From assembly GCA_018500075.1 (NCBI GenBank), contig JAHBAN010000140.1, positions 1 through 7,642 on the forward strand: DNA of 7,642 bases, given 5' to 3'. This stretch comes from Flavobacteriia bacterium. GTDB lineage: Bacteria > Bacteroidota > Bacteroidia > Flavobacteriales > Flavobacteriaceae. This document shows, in pieces, positions 1 to 6,008 of the stretch. The position numbers and the translations under genes were made by a program. Within the stretch, counting starts at the first letter, position 1. Every line of letters starts with the position of its first letter. The notes under the pieces are model-generated. The model made no database searches and was not told the origin of the DNA. It was given only the letters and a program-made list of their open reading frames with translations.

Positions 1-17
1 CCCCCCTAGCGACACTC

Positions 18-43
18 AGCCAACCGACCCAGCCAACCGACCC
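18..43. repeat. 13-bp tandem duplication upstream of ybeY
   Basis: The 13-mer AGCCAACCGACCC occurs twice in direct succession (18-30 and 31-43). It lies in the short stretch before ybeY, where no gene is visible. A TAG at 7-9 could be the end of an upstream gene such as phoH, but too little sequence is present to tell. The duplication is probably replication slippage; I see no operator or promoter motif in it. Confidence 0.6.
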
Positions 44-98
44 ACCCCGGTTGTGTTATTTTCCTTTATTCCACCCGCCCGAACCGCTAGTCAGCCCC

Positions 99-602
99 AT
101 GCTCATTGATCTCATCGTGCAAGACCCCCGCTGGCGTGAAGCGCGCCTTGAGGCCCTCGCCGAGGCCGCCGCCAGCGCCACGCTCGCCCATCTCGGGCTG
201 CTGCCCGCCGCCTGTGAAATCGCCCTGCTCGGCTGCGATGACAGCCGCATCGCAACGCTCAACACAGAGTTCCGCGCCAAGCCCACGCCCACCAATGTCC
301 TCAGCTGGCCCGATCAGGCGCTCGCCGCCCAAGACGACGGCGCCACACCTGATCGCCCCAAAAGCGATCCTCACGCGCCCGACGAGCCGCTTTTTCTGGG
401 CGATATCGCAATCAGCTATGACACCTGCGCGCGCGAAGCCGCCGATCAGGCCAAACCCATCGCCGATCACATCACCCATCTGATCGCCCATGCAACCCTG
501 CATTTACTGGGCTATGATCACATCCGTGACCAAGATGCCACGTTGATGGAAGCCCTTGAGGTAGAAATACTTGGCAAAATGGGCATTGCTAACCCATATT
601 GA
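99..602 (+). CDS. ybeY: Endoribonuclease YbeY (rRNA maturation factor)
   Basis: YbeY is a cytoplasmic zinc-dependent single-strand endoribonuclease. In the bacteria studied it takes part in 16S rRNA 3'-end maturation and 70S ribosome quality control. The 167-residue product has the family signature HATLHLLGYDH at 131-141. It supplies the three zinc-binding histidines (His131, His135, His141) of the H-x3-H-x5-H motif. The conserved KPTPTNVLSWP segment (61-71) and GDI (101-103) are also present. Residues 72-98 form a loop rich in Ala, Asp and Pro, a variable region in alphaproteobacterial members. I chose ATG 99 because it gives the typical N-terminus MLIDLIVQDPRW. An in-frame TTG at 51 would add 16 residues unlike the family. 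No strong Shine-Dalgarno precedes ATG 99. corC and lnt follow on the same strand, as in the common phoH-ybeY-ybeX-lnt cluster. Confidence 0.95.
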   Translation: MLIDLIVQDPRWREARLEALAEAAASATLAHLGLLPAACEIALLGCDDSRIATLNTEFRAKPTPTNVLSWPDQALAAQDDGATPDRPKSDPHAPDEPLFLGDIAISYDTCAREAADQAKPIADHITHLIAHATLHLLGYDHIRDQDATLMEALEVEILGKMGIANPY

Positions 603-647
603 TCGCAGTATCGCGAAAGCATCCCTTCAGAAAGACACACAGACACA

Positions 648-1631
648 ATGGGCGACAACCAAGACGGATCTTCTAGCGCAGCGCCAAGCGCGCAGCCTGC
701 CCCCGAGGCCGATCCACACCCGAGACCCAAAACAGGGTTCTTCTCCCGCATCATCCGCGCCCTCAGCCCCGCTGATGCCGAAGCACCGGCGCTGCCGTCG
801 CGCCAAAGCAGCCCCCCCAGCCTTGCGCATGGCGTGCTCAATCTGCGCCGCATGGCGGTTGAAGATGTGATGATTCCGTCGGCCGATATCGTTGCGGTGC
901 CCTCAACCATCTCCAAAGACGAGCTTGTGACCGTGTTCCGCGAAAGCGGCCTGACGCGCCTGCCGGTCTATGAGGACACGCTCGACAGCCCGCTTGGCAT
1001 GGCCCACCTCAAGGATTTCGCGCTCCAACACGGCTTCAACGGCTCCGCCGCCAAAGGCCGCTTTTCGCTCAAGGCGCTGTTGCGCCCGCTGATGTTTGTG
1101 CCGCCCTCCATGCCGATCGGCGTTCTGCTCGCCAAAATGCAAGCCGAGCGCAAACATATGGCGCTGGTGATTGACGAATACGGCGGCGTCGACGGCCTCG
1201 TCACAATCGAAGACCTGATCGAACAGGTCGTCGGCGAAATCGAAGACGAGCATGACGCCGAAGAAGATGTCTATTTCACCGAAGACAAAAAAGGCGGCTA
1301 CCTCGCCCTCGCCAAAACACCGCTCGATGAATTTGAAGAAGAAATCGGCCTGCCTCTGACCGAGGTCGACGAGGTTGACGGCGAAGAGGTCGAAACGCTC
1401 GGCGGCCTCGTCTTTATGCTCACAGGCCGCGTGCCGGTGCGCGGCGAAGTGGTCAAACATCCCGAGGGCTTTGAGTTTGAAGTCGTCGATGCCGACCCCC
1501 GCCGCATCAAGCGGCTGCGCGTGCGCCTGCCCGATCATGCCGCCCGCGCCGCCGAGGCCGCCGCCAAGGCTTCTGCAAAAGCCGGCTCACATCCCCCGAG
1601 CGAAAAAAATGGCAATGCGGCAGCCTCCTGA
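648..1631 (+). CDS. corC: CBS-domain CorC/HlyC-family protein (YbeX-like)
   Basis: The 327-residue protein has the soluble CorC/YbeX/TlyC architecture. A low-complexity, probably disordered N-terminus (1-60) is followed by two CBS domains (about 74-135 and 140-200). A CorC_HlyC transporter-associated domain follows at about 210-293. Signature elements are VEDVMIPSADI at 71-81, VIDEYGGVDGLVTIEDLIEQ at 174-193 and the acidic GEIEDEHD just after. The C-terminal domain has LGGLVFMLTGRVP at 251-263. The tail from about 297 is Ala/Lys-rich. No membrane segment is seen, unlike the longer DUF21-containing paralogues. The family is linked to Mg2+/Co2+ efflux in enterics and, for YbeX, to ribosome metabolism; 'hemolysin' labels are historical. 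CBS pairs commonly bind adenosyl ligands, but the ligand here is unknown. The gene begins 45 bases after ybeY and overlaps lnt by 23 bases, suggesting cotranscription and translational coupling. Confidence 0.92.
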   Translation: MGDNQDGSSSAAPSAQPAPEADPHPRPKTGFFSRIIRALSPADAEAPALPSRQSSPPSLAHGVLNLRRMAVEDVMIPSADIVAVPSTISKDELVTVFRESGLTRLPVYEDTLDSPLGMAHLKDFALQHGFNGSAAKGRFSLKALLRPLMFVPPSMPIGVLLAKMQAERKHMALVIDEYGGVDGLVTIEDLIEQVVGEIEDEHDAEEDVYFTEDKKGGYLALAKTPLDEFEEEIGLPLTEVDEVDGEEVETLGGLVFMLTGRVPVRGEVVKHPEGFEFEVVDADPRRIKRLRVRLPDHAARAAEAAAKASAKAGSHPPSEKNGNAAAS

Positions 1632-3189
1632 TCCGCGGCTCTGGCTGTCCGGGGTGTTCGGGGTATCCGGGGGGGCTGCGCTGTCTGCTCTGTCCGGGCT
1701 GTCCCTGCCGCGCCAAATGCTGCTGGCCGCGCTCGCCGGTCTGATCACATCCCTTGGCCTTGCGCCCTTTGCGCTCTGGCCCCTCGCGCTTCTGGCGCTG
1801 GCCTGCCTCACACTTGTGATCCGCGCCGCCCAGAGCCGTCGCAGCGCCGCCCTCATCGGCTGGGCGGCAGGCACAGGCTATTTCGCTCTCGCCCTGCTCT
1901 GGATTGTCGAACCCTTCCTGATCGACCCTTGGCTCACCGGCTGGATGGCCCCTTTCGCGCTGGTGTTGATGTCCGCAGGCCTCGCGCTATTCTGGGGGGC
2001 AGCGGCCGGCTTGGCCCACGGGCGCGGCGGCCTCGCCCTGATCGGCGCGCTGGCGCTGGCCGAATTCGCGCGCGCCCATCTGCTCACAGGCTTCCCATGG
2101 GCGCTGCTCGGCTATATCTGGAGCGAAAGCCCCTTTGCGCTCTACGCCGCCTACATCGGCCCGCATGGCTTAACGCTCGTGGCCCTTGTCACAGCCGTTT
2201 CGCTCACAACGCGCCCCGCGCGGCAAGAGCTGCGCGGCTATCTCCCGCTGCTCGCGGTCTGTGCCGCTCTGGCCGCCACACCGCTCCTGCAAAAAGAGAC
2301 AAGCGCGCCGCCAGATGCGCCGATCGTGCGCATTCTTCAGCCCAATGCCGCCCAACACGAAAAATGGGACCCCGCCCTCGCCCGCTTTTTCTTTGAGCGC
2401 CAGCTCGCCTATACCCGCGCCCCTGCCGAAACGGGCCAGCGCCCCGATCTGATCGTCTGGCCCGAAACAGCCGTGCCTTGGGTCTTGGACAATGCACAAC
2501 AGGCGCTCAAGACCCTCTCGGACACCGCCGGAGATGTGCCCGTGGTGCTCGGCATCCAGCGCGCCGAGGGCTGGCGCTACTACAACTCCCTGATCGTGCT
2601 CGCCCCGTCCGGCCACGTCCAGACGATCTATGACAAGCATCACCTCGTCCCCTTCGGCGAATATATGCCCCTCGGCGACAGCCTCGCGCGCTTCGGCATC
2701 ACAAGTTTCGCCGCCCAGGAGGGCAACGGCTATTCCGCTGGCCCCGGCCCCAGGCCCGTTTCTGTGGCGGGCCTCGGCGTCTTTGCCCCGCTGATCTGCT
2801 ATGAGGCGGTCTTTCCGCAGTATGCAGCCGCCTTCAACCAGCGCTCCACCCACCTTTTGCAAATCACCAACGACGCTTGGTTCGGCCGCTTCTCCGGCCC
2901 CCAGCAGCACCTGTCCCAAGCCCGTATGCGCGCCATCGAGCAGGGCCTGCCGCTGCTGCGCTCTGCCAATACCGGAATTTCGGCCGTGATCGACGCCCAA
3001 GGCCGCATCCTCGCCTCCATTCCGCTCGCCACATCCGGCTTCATCGACGTGCCCCTGCCCGCGCGCCTGCCGCGCACGCTCTATGGCAAAACAGGCGACT
3101 GGCCCGCCCTCGCCCTCGCCCTGCTGCTCGTCGCGGCCTCTTGGCAACGCTCCCGCGCCAAGCGCCGCAGCCCTGCCAATTCAGATTGA
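1609..3189 (+). CDS. lnt: Apolipoprotein N-acyltransferase Lnt
   Basis: Lnt is an inner-membrane enzyme that moves an acyl chain from phospholipid to the N-terminal cysteine of apolipoproteins, the last step of lipoprotein maturation. The 526-residue length is normal. Residues 10-230 hold several hydrophobic segments (roughly 36-73, 79-100, 111-156, 182-200, 210-227). A periplasmic carbon-nitrogen hydrolase domain spans about 237-490, and a final membrane helix lies near 502-516. The Glu-Lys-Cys triad is visible: Glu286 in LIVWPETAVPW, Lys343 in YDKHHLVPFGEYMP and Cys397 in APLICYEAVFP. The conserved TNDAWFG block and the region around RSANTGISAVID are also present. I chose ATG 1609, about 8 bases after a weak GAG. 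ATG 1615 (MRQPPDPR) is equally plausible. The gene starts within corC, so the two are probably translated in a coupled way. The reading frame extends upstream of 1609 only as a shadow of corC. Confidence 0.95.
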   Translation: MAMRQPPDPRLWLSGVFGVSGGAALSALSGLSLPRQMLLAALAGLITSLGLAPFALWPLALLALACLTLVIRAAQSRRSAALIGWAAGTGYFALALLWIVEPFLIDPWLTGWMAPFALVLMSAGLALFWGAAAGLAHGRGGLALIGALALAEFARAHLLTGFPWALLGYIWSESPFALYAAYIGPHGLTLVALVTAVSLTTRPARQELRGYLPLLAVCAALAATPLLQKETSAPPDAPIVRILQPNAAQHEKWDPALARFFFERQLAYTRAPAETGQRPDLIVWPETAVPWVLDNAQQALKTLSDTAGDVPVVLGIQRAEGWRYYNSLIVLAPSGHVQTIYDKHHLVPFGEYMPLGDSLARFGITSFAAQEGNGYSAGPGPRPVSVAGLGVFAPLICYEAVFPQYAAAFNQRSTHLLQITNDAWFGRFSGPQQHLSQARMRAIEQGLPLLRSANTGISAVIDAQGRILASIPLATSGFIDVPLPARLPRTLYGKTGDWPALALALLLVAASWQRSRAKRRSPANSD

Positions 3190-3216
3190 CAATCCCACCG
3201 CCGCAGGCGACCTAGG
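3186..3216 (+). promoter_or_regulatory. Possible metK promoter
   Basis: A perfect TTGACA (3186-3191) overlaps the lnt stop codon. A weak -10-like stretch around GACCTAGG (3209-3216) follows at 17-19 bases. Transcription starting about 3223 would include the whole riboswitch. The -35 match is convincing but the -10 is poor, so this is a candidate only; metK could also be read through from lnt. Confidence 0.3.
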
Positions 3217-3238
3217 CACACACATACAAAAGAAATCA

Positions 3239-3285
3239 CCGCCCCAACGGCTTCCTGACGGGGTGGATCATAAAACACCGGAGCA
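3239..3285 (+). promoter_or_regulatory. SAM/SAH riboswitch in the metK leader
   Basis: The segment matches the SAM/SAH riboswitch class, a small H-type pseudoknot known from Rhodobacterales metK leaders. It binds S-adenosylmethionine and S-adenosylhomocysteine. Helix P1 pairs 3239-3245 with 3260-3266 (7 bp, one G-U). Its loop carries the conserved AACGGCUUCCUGAC (3246-3259). Within the loop GCUUCC (3250-3255) pairs with GGAGC (3280-3284), with one U bulged, to close the pseudoknot. GGAG at 3280-3283 is also the metK Shine-Dalgarno, 7 bases before the ATG. Ligand binding would therefore hide the ribosome-binding site and lower metK translation when SAM is plentiful. The pairings and conserved loop are read directly from the sequence; the mechanism is known for the class. 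Confidence 0.92.
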
Positions 3286-3290
3286 CTTTC

Positions 3291-4472
3291 ATGACACGTC
3301 CCACCTATACTTTCACCTCGGAGTCCGTCTCCGAAGGGCACCCCGATAAGGTCTGCGACCGCATCTCTGATGCCATCCTCGACGCCTTCCTCGCCCAAGA
3401 GCCGGAAGCCCGGGTCGCCTGCGAAACCTTCGCAACAACCAACCGTGTCGTGATCGGCGGCGAAGTCGGCCTCGCCGATCAAGCCAAGCTGGCCGAATAT
3501 ATGGGCAAAATCGATGCCATCACCCGCGCCTGCATCAAAGACATCGGTTATGAGCAAGACAAATTCCACTGGAACACCTGCGAAATCACCAATCTTCTGC
3601 ACGAGCAATCCGCCCATATCGCTCAGGGCGTAGACGCCTCGGCCGACAAAGACGAAGGCGCCGGCGATCAGGGCATCATGTTCGGCTATGCCTGCACCGA
3701 AACAGAGGCGCTCATGCCCGCGCCGATCCAGTTTTCCCACGCCATCCTGCGCCGCCTCGCCGAGGTGCGCAAAAACGGCACCGAGCCGACCCTCGGCCCC
3801 GATGCCAAATCGCAAATCTCGGTCACTTACCGCGATGGCAAGCCCGTCGGCGTCAGCTCGATCGTGCTCTCCACCCAGCATCTTGACGAAAGCATGACCT
3901 CCCAAGACGTGCGCGCCGTGGTCGAGCCTTATATCCTTGAGGTGCTCCCCGAGGGCTGGATCCTGCCCGACACCGAATGGCACGTGAACCCAACAGGCAA
4001 ATTCGTCATCGGCGGCCCCGATGGCGACGCAGGCCTCACCGGGCGCAAAATCATCGTCGACACCTACGGCGGCGCCGCCCCCCACGGCGGCGGGGCCTTC
4101 TCTGGCAAAGACCCGACAAAAGTCGACCGCTCCGCCGCCTATGCCGCGCGCTATCTGGCCAAAAACGTGGTCGCCTCCGGCATGGCCGCGCGCTGCACGC
4201 TGCAGCTCTCCTATGCCATCGGGGTGAGCAAGCCCCTGTCGATCTATGTCGACACCCACGGCACAGGTCAGGTCGAGGACGCCGCCATCGAGCGCGCCGT
4301 CGCCCAATGCATGGACCTCACCCCCCGCGGCATCCGCCAGCACCTCGCGCTCAACAAACCGATCTATGAGCGCACCGCCGCCTACGGCCACTTCGGCCGC
4401 GCCCCCGAGGCCGACGGCGGCTTCTCATGGGAGCGCACCGATCTCGCCGCAGCCCTCAAAGCCGCGGTCTGA
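3291..4472 (+). CDS. metK: S-adenosylmethionine synthetase MetK
   Basis: MetK is the cytoplasmic enzyme that makes SAM from ATP and methionine, releasing phosphate and pyrophosphate. It works as a tetramer with Mg2+ and K+. The 393-residue protein is full length (family about 380-400). It shows all three MAT-family signatures: GHPDK at 16-20 (ATP/phosphate-binding region), the GAGDQGIMFGYA motif at 123-134, and the glycine-rich GGGAFSGKDPTKVDR loop at 266-280. The PDGDAGLTGRKIIVDTYGG block at 243-261 is also present. ATG 3291 is fixed by the GGAG Shine-Dalgarno 7 bases upstream, which is part of the SAM/SAH riboswitch, so translation is probably feedback-controlled by its own product. A terminator at 4497-4528 ends the unit. 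The gene lies 101 bases after lnt and is the only gene in the window with an obvious RNA switch. Confidence 0.98.
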   Translation: MTRPTYTFTSESVSEGHPDKVCDRISDAILDAFLAQEPEARVACETFATTNRVVIGGEVGLADQAKLAEYMGKIDAITRACIKDIGYEQDKFHWNTCEITNLLHEQSAHIAQGVDASADKDEGAGDQGIMFGYACTETEALMPAPIQFSHAILRRLAEVRKNGTEPTLGPDAKSQISVTYRDGKPVGVSSIVLSTQHLDESMTSQDVRAVVEPYILEVLPEGWILPDTEWHVNPTGKFVIGGPDGDAGLTGRKIIVDTYGGAAPHGGGAFSGKDPTKVDRSAAYAARYLAKNVVASGMAARCTLQLSYAIGVSKPLSIYVDTHGTGQVEDAAIERAVAQCMDLTPRGIRQHLALNKPIYERTAAYGHFGRAPEADGGFSWERTDLAAALKAAV

Positions 4473-4496
4473 GCACTGGGATTATTCGCTCCAAGC

Positions 4497-4528
4497 AAAG
4501 GCGCAGGGCCAGCCCTTGCGCCTTTTTT
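4497..4528 (+). terminator. Intrinsic terminator after metK
   Basis: AAAGGCGC (4497-4504) pairs with GCGCCTTT (4518-4525). Inside it A4505 can pair with T4517 (T4516 bulged) and GGG (4506-4508) pairs with CCC (4513-4515), leaving a 4-base CCAG loop. The stem runs into a tract of six T (4523-4528). It begins 24 bases after the metK stop, a classic Rho-independent terminator for + strand transcription. Confidence 0.88.
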
Positions 4529-4652
4529 GCACCATGCTGACCCCAAGCTGGCACCCCTTAGCGCCCCTTTGAAACAAGTCTCGGGCGCAGCCCCGCCCGC
4601 GCGCTGCTTCGGCCCCGTTGCACCCGCCCGGCTTTCGCGCTAAAGGCGGCCC

Positions 4653-5375
4653 ATGAGCGATAAACACCCCGAAAACCACCCCTCAGGCGCGCCGTGGCGC
4701 AACTTTTATGGCCGTTTCAAAGGCAAGGGCCTGCGCCCGTCCCAAGAAGGCTACCTCGCGCAAGACCTCGCCGCCCTCTCTCCGGGCGCGGTGAGCTGGG
4801 AGGAAAATCCCGAGCGCCACCCGCTGGACCTCAAAGCCCTCTTTGGCGCGCGCGACATCTGGCTTGAAATCGGCTTTGGCGGCGGCGAACATATGGTGCA
4901 CCAGGCCCAAGCCAACCCCGAGGTCGGCTTTATCGGCTGCGAGCCTTATATCAACGGCGTCGCCATGCTGCTCGGCAAGATCCGTCAGGCCAAAACCGAC
5001 AACATCCGCATTCATCCGGGCGATGCGCGCGATCTGTTTGATGTGCTGCCCGATGCAAGCCTCGCGCGCGCCTTCCTGCTCTACCCCGACCCTTGGCCCA
5101 AAAAGCGCCATCACCGCCGCCGCTTTGTCACGCAGGATCATCTCGTTCCGCTCGCCGCCAAGCTCAAACAGGGGGCGATTTTCCGCGTTGCCACCGATAT
5201 CGAGGATTATGTGCGCCAAACTCTGGAAGAAGTGCCGCGCGCCGGCTTTGAATGGCTTGCAGAAACCGCCGAAGACTGGCGCACGCCCTGGCCCGACTGG
5301 ATCTCGACGCGATATGAGCAAAAAGCCCATCGGGAAGGACGCACACCGCATTACCTGACCTTCCGCAAGCTCTAA
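4653..5375 (+). CDS. trmB: tRNA (guanine-N7-)-methyltransferase TrmB
   Basis: TrmB methylates N7 of guanine 46 in the variable loop of tRNAs, using SAM and releasing SAH. The 240-residue cytoplasmic protein is a class I Rossmann methyltransferase of usual length. The SAM-binding glycine motif is WLEIGFGGGEH at 70-80, and the motif II-like acidic stretch is GFIGCEPY at 92-99. HPGDARDLFD at 121-130 contacts the cofactor. The TrmB hallmark YPDPWPKKRHHRRRFV lies at 144-159. The C-terminal substrate motif is TRYEQKAHREGRTPHYLTF (219-237). The start ATG 4653 has a short purine stretch (TAAAGG, 4641-4646) 6 bases upstream, and the N-terminal RNFYGRFKGKGLRP is typical of alphaproteobacterial members. 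The gene is separated from metK by a terminator and about 125 bases, so it probably has its own promoter, though I could not identify one. No clear terminator follows. Confidence 0.96.
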   Translation: MSDKHPENHPSGAPWRNFYGRFKGKGLRPSQEGYLAQDLAALSPGAVSWEENPERHPLDLKALFGARDIWLEIGFGGGEHMVHQAQANPEVGFIGCEPYINGVAMLLGKIRQAKTDNIRIHPGDARDLFDVLPDASLARAFLLYPDPWPKKRHHRRRFVTQDHLVPLAAKLKQGAIFRVATDIEDYVRQTLEEVPRAGFEWLAETAEDWRTPWPDWISTRYEQKAHREGRTPHYLTFRKL

Positions 5376-5451
5376 CCCCGCAGCCGGCAGGCCAAGCGCC
5401 GCAAAATCCTCTTGGTCCCAAACTCCAGCGGCTCCCAGACCTGCTTCGCCA

Positions 5452-5550
5452 CAGCCCCGCTCGGCAACAGCCCTGTTTGGCACCGGCCCCGCTCGGCCCC
5501 AGCCCTGTTTGGCACCGGCCCCGCTCGGCCCAGCTCAGCCCAGCTCAGCT
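5452..5550. repeat. Direct repeats of about 32 bp plus 10-bp tandem copies
   Basis: Two adjacent copies of a GC-rich unit beginning CCCTGTTTGGCACCGG lie at 5471-5502 (32 bases) and 5503-5533 (31 bases, identical except for one missing C). A decayed partial copy precedes them at 5452-5470. Two copies of the 10-mer CAGCTCAGC(C/T) follow at 5531-5540 and 5541-5550. The decamer CTTGGTCCCA also occurs on either side, at 5411-5420 and 5549-5558. The pattern suggests local duplication by slippage. Confidence 0.85.
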
Positions 5551-5599
5551 TGGTCCCAGAGCCAGTTGGCAACAAAGCCGATGGCCCCACATCAAGGTG

Positions 5600-5678
5600 C
5601 GCCCTGCCAACACTCGCACTCAACGAACCGGCGCTGAACCCATTGGCAGGGCGACTTACAAGACGCGCCCGCCGGTTC
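5600..5678. repeat. Two interleaved perfect inverted repeats
   Basis: CGCCCTGCCAA (5600-5610) is the exact reverse complement of 5643-5653 (11 bp). GAACCGGCG (5625-5633) is the exact reverse complement of 5670-5678 (9 bp). The arms alternate in order (A, B, A', B'), so in RNA the helices would either form an H-type pseudoknot, with connecting loops of 14, 9 and 16 bases, or compete with each other. Function is unknown; the signal reads equally well on either strand. Confidence 0.6.
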
Positions 5679-5741
5679 TTCAGCCTGTGACGCAAGGATT
5701 GGTCTAGCCCAAGTCCCTTAAGAGCCGGTAAACCGCGCCTG

Positions 5742-5815
5742 TTTTTCTGTCCCGAAATATCCCTCTGCTTTTTTTGTCCCGAACTATCCCTTTTTCTTTC
5801 CAGAAATATCCCGGG
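5742..5815. repeat. Three T-rich copies of a GAAATATCCC-type motif
   Basis: Related 16-mers lie at 5748-5763 (TGTCCCGAAATATCCC), 5775-5790 (one difference) and 5797-5812 (TTTCCAGAAATATCCC). Each is preceded by a run of five or more T. The spacings are 27 and 22 bases. On the - strand each reads as GGGATAKTTC followed by an A-rich tail, and the last copy abuts the palindromic array. I recall similar combinations of a G/C palindrome and GGGATATTT as common intergenic repeats in Rhodobacteraceae, but I could not verify this. Confidence 0.75.
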
Positions 5816-5816
5816 G

Positions 5817-5966
5817 GTCTGGGGGCTGGCCCCCAGCTCCACCTGCGTCTGGGGGCTGGCCCCCAGCTCTGCCTGCGTCTGGGGGCTGGCCCCCAGCTCT
5901 GCCTGCGTCTGGGGGCTGGCCCCCAGCCCTGCCCGCGTCGGGCGGCTGGCCCCCGTCACACGCAGG
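5817..5966. repeat. 30-bp-period tandem array of palindromes, 5 units
   Basis: Five head-to-tail units of exactly 30 bases start at 5817, 5847, 5877, 5907 and 5937. The first four each hold the perfect palindrome CTGGGGGCTGGCCCCCAG (5819-5836, 5849-5866, 5879-5896, 5909-5926): 8-base arms around TG, or 7-bp stems with a CTGG loop in RNA. The second and third units are identical, the first and fourth carry a few changes, and the fifth has lost its left arm. Each could form a strong hairpin on either strand, but no T tract follows the individual stems. The array lies 42 bases beyond the fabI stop, so it probably falls in the fabI 3' untranslated region. Confidence 0.9.
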
Positions 5967-6008
5967 TTTCAGACCCGCGCCGGTGCTGCTCTGTCGCGGT
6001 GAAGGCCC

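Larger units (their letters stand above)
5376..6008. other. Repeat-rich intergenic region between converging trmB and fabI
   Basis: About 630 bases with no gene I can support. An open frame runs through much of it on the - strand (to 5959) and a shorter one on the + strand (5774-6067). The predicted peptides are repetitive and resemble no family I know. The left repeats have a period of 31-32 bases, so they would change frame between copies, which argues against coding. The content is several kinds of direct and inverted repeat, annotated separately, plus a T-rich island at about 5740-5800 that is unusual for this GC-rich window. It might hold 3' ends of both transcripts or a structured RNA; neither is shown. 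Confidence 0.7.

Noticed and set aside
51..98. TTG-initiated 16-residue N-terminal extension of YbeY
   Set aside because: The added residues are unlike the family, no ribosome-binding site precedes the TTG, and ATG 99 gives the usual N-terminus.
2170..3147. Long - strand open frame antisense to lnt
   Set aside because: Lnt has its catalytic triad in the + frame; the antisense peptide is a composition shadow.
3081..4391. Long open frame on the - strand antisense to metK and the end of lnt
   Set aside because: A shadow of strong GC bias at third codon positions in metK and lnt, which are certain genes; the peptide looks like no family.
5477..5530. Sigma-54-like TTGGCAC elements with GG-N10-GC spacing in the 31/32-bp repeats
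   Set aside because: The -12 half is CCGC rather than TTGC, the match recurs simply because the unit is repeated, and no gene lies suitably downstream on the + strand.
5372..5959. Open frame on the - strand with a 10-residue repeat (AELGASPQTQ type), GTG start
   Set aside because: Its repetitiveness follows from the 30-bp DNA array, whose period is divisible by three and so keeps frames open. It also runs into trmB and crosses the 31/32-bp repeats, which shift frame. No recognisable domain or ribosome-binding site.
5817..5966. Palindromic 30-bp units as a CRISPR array
   Set aside because: The units are directly adjacent with no unique spacers between repeats, and there are no cas genes.
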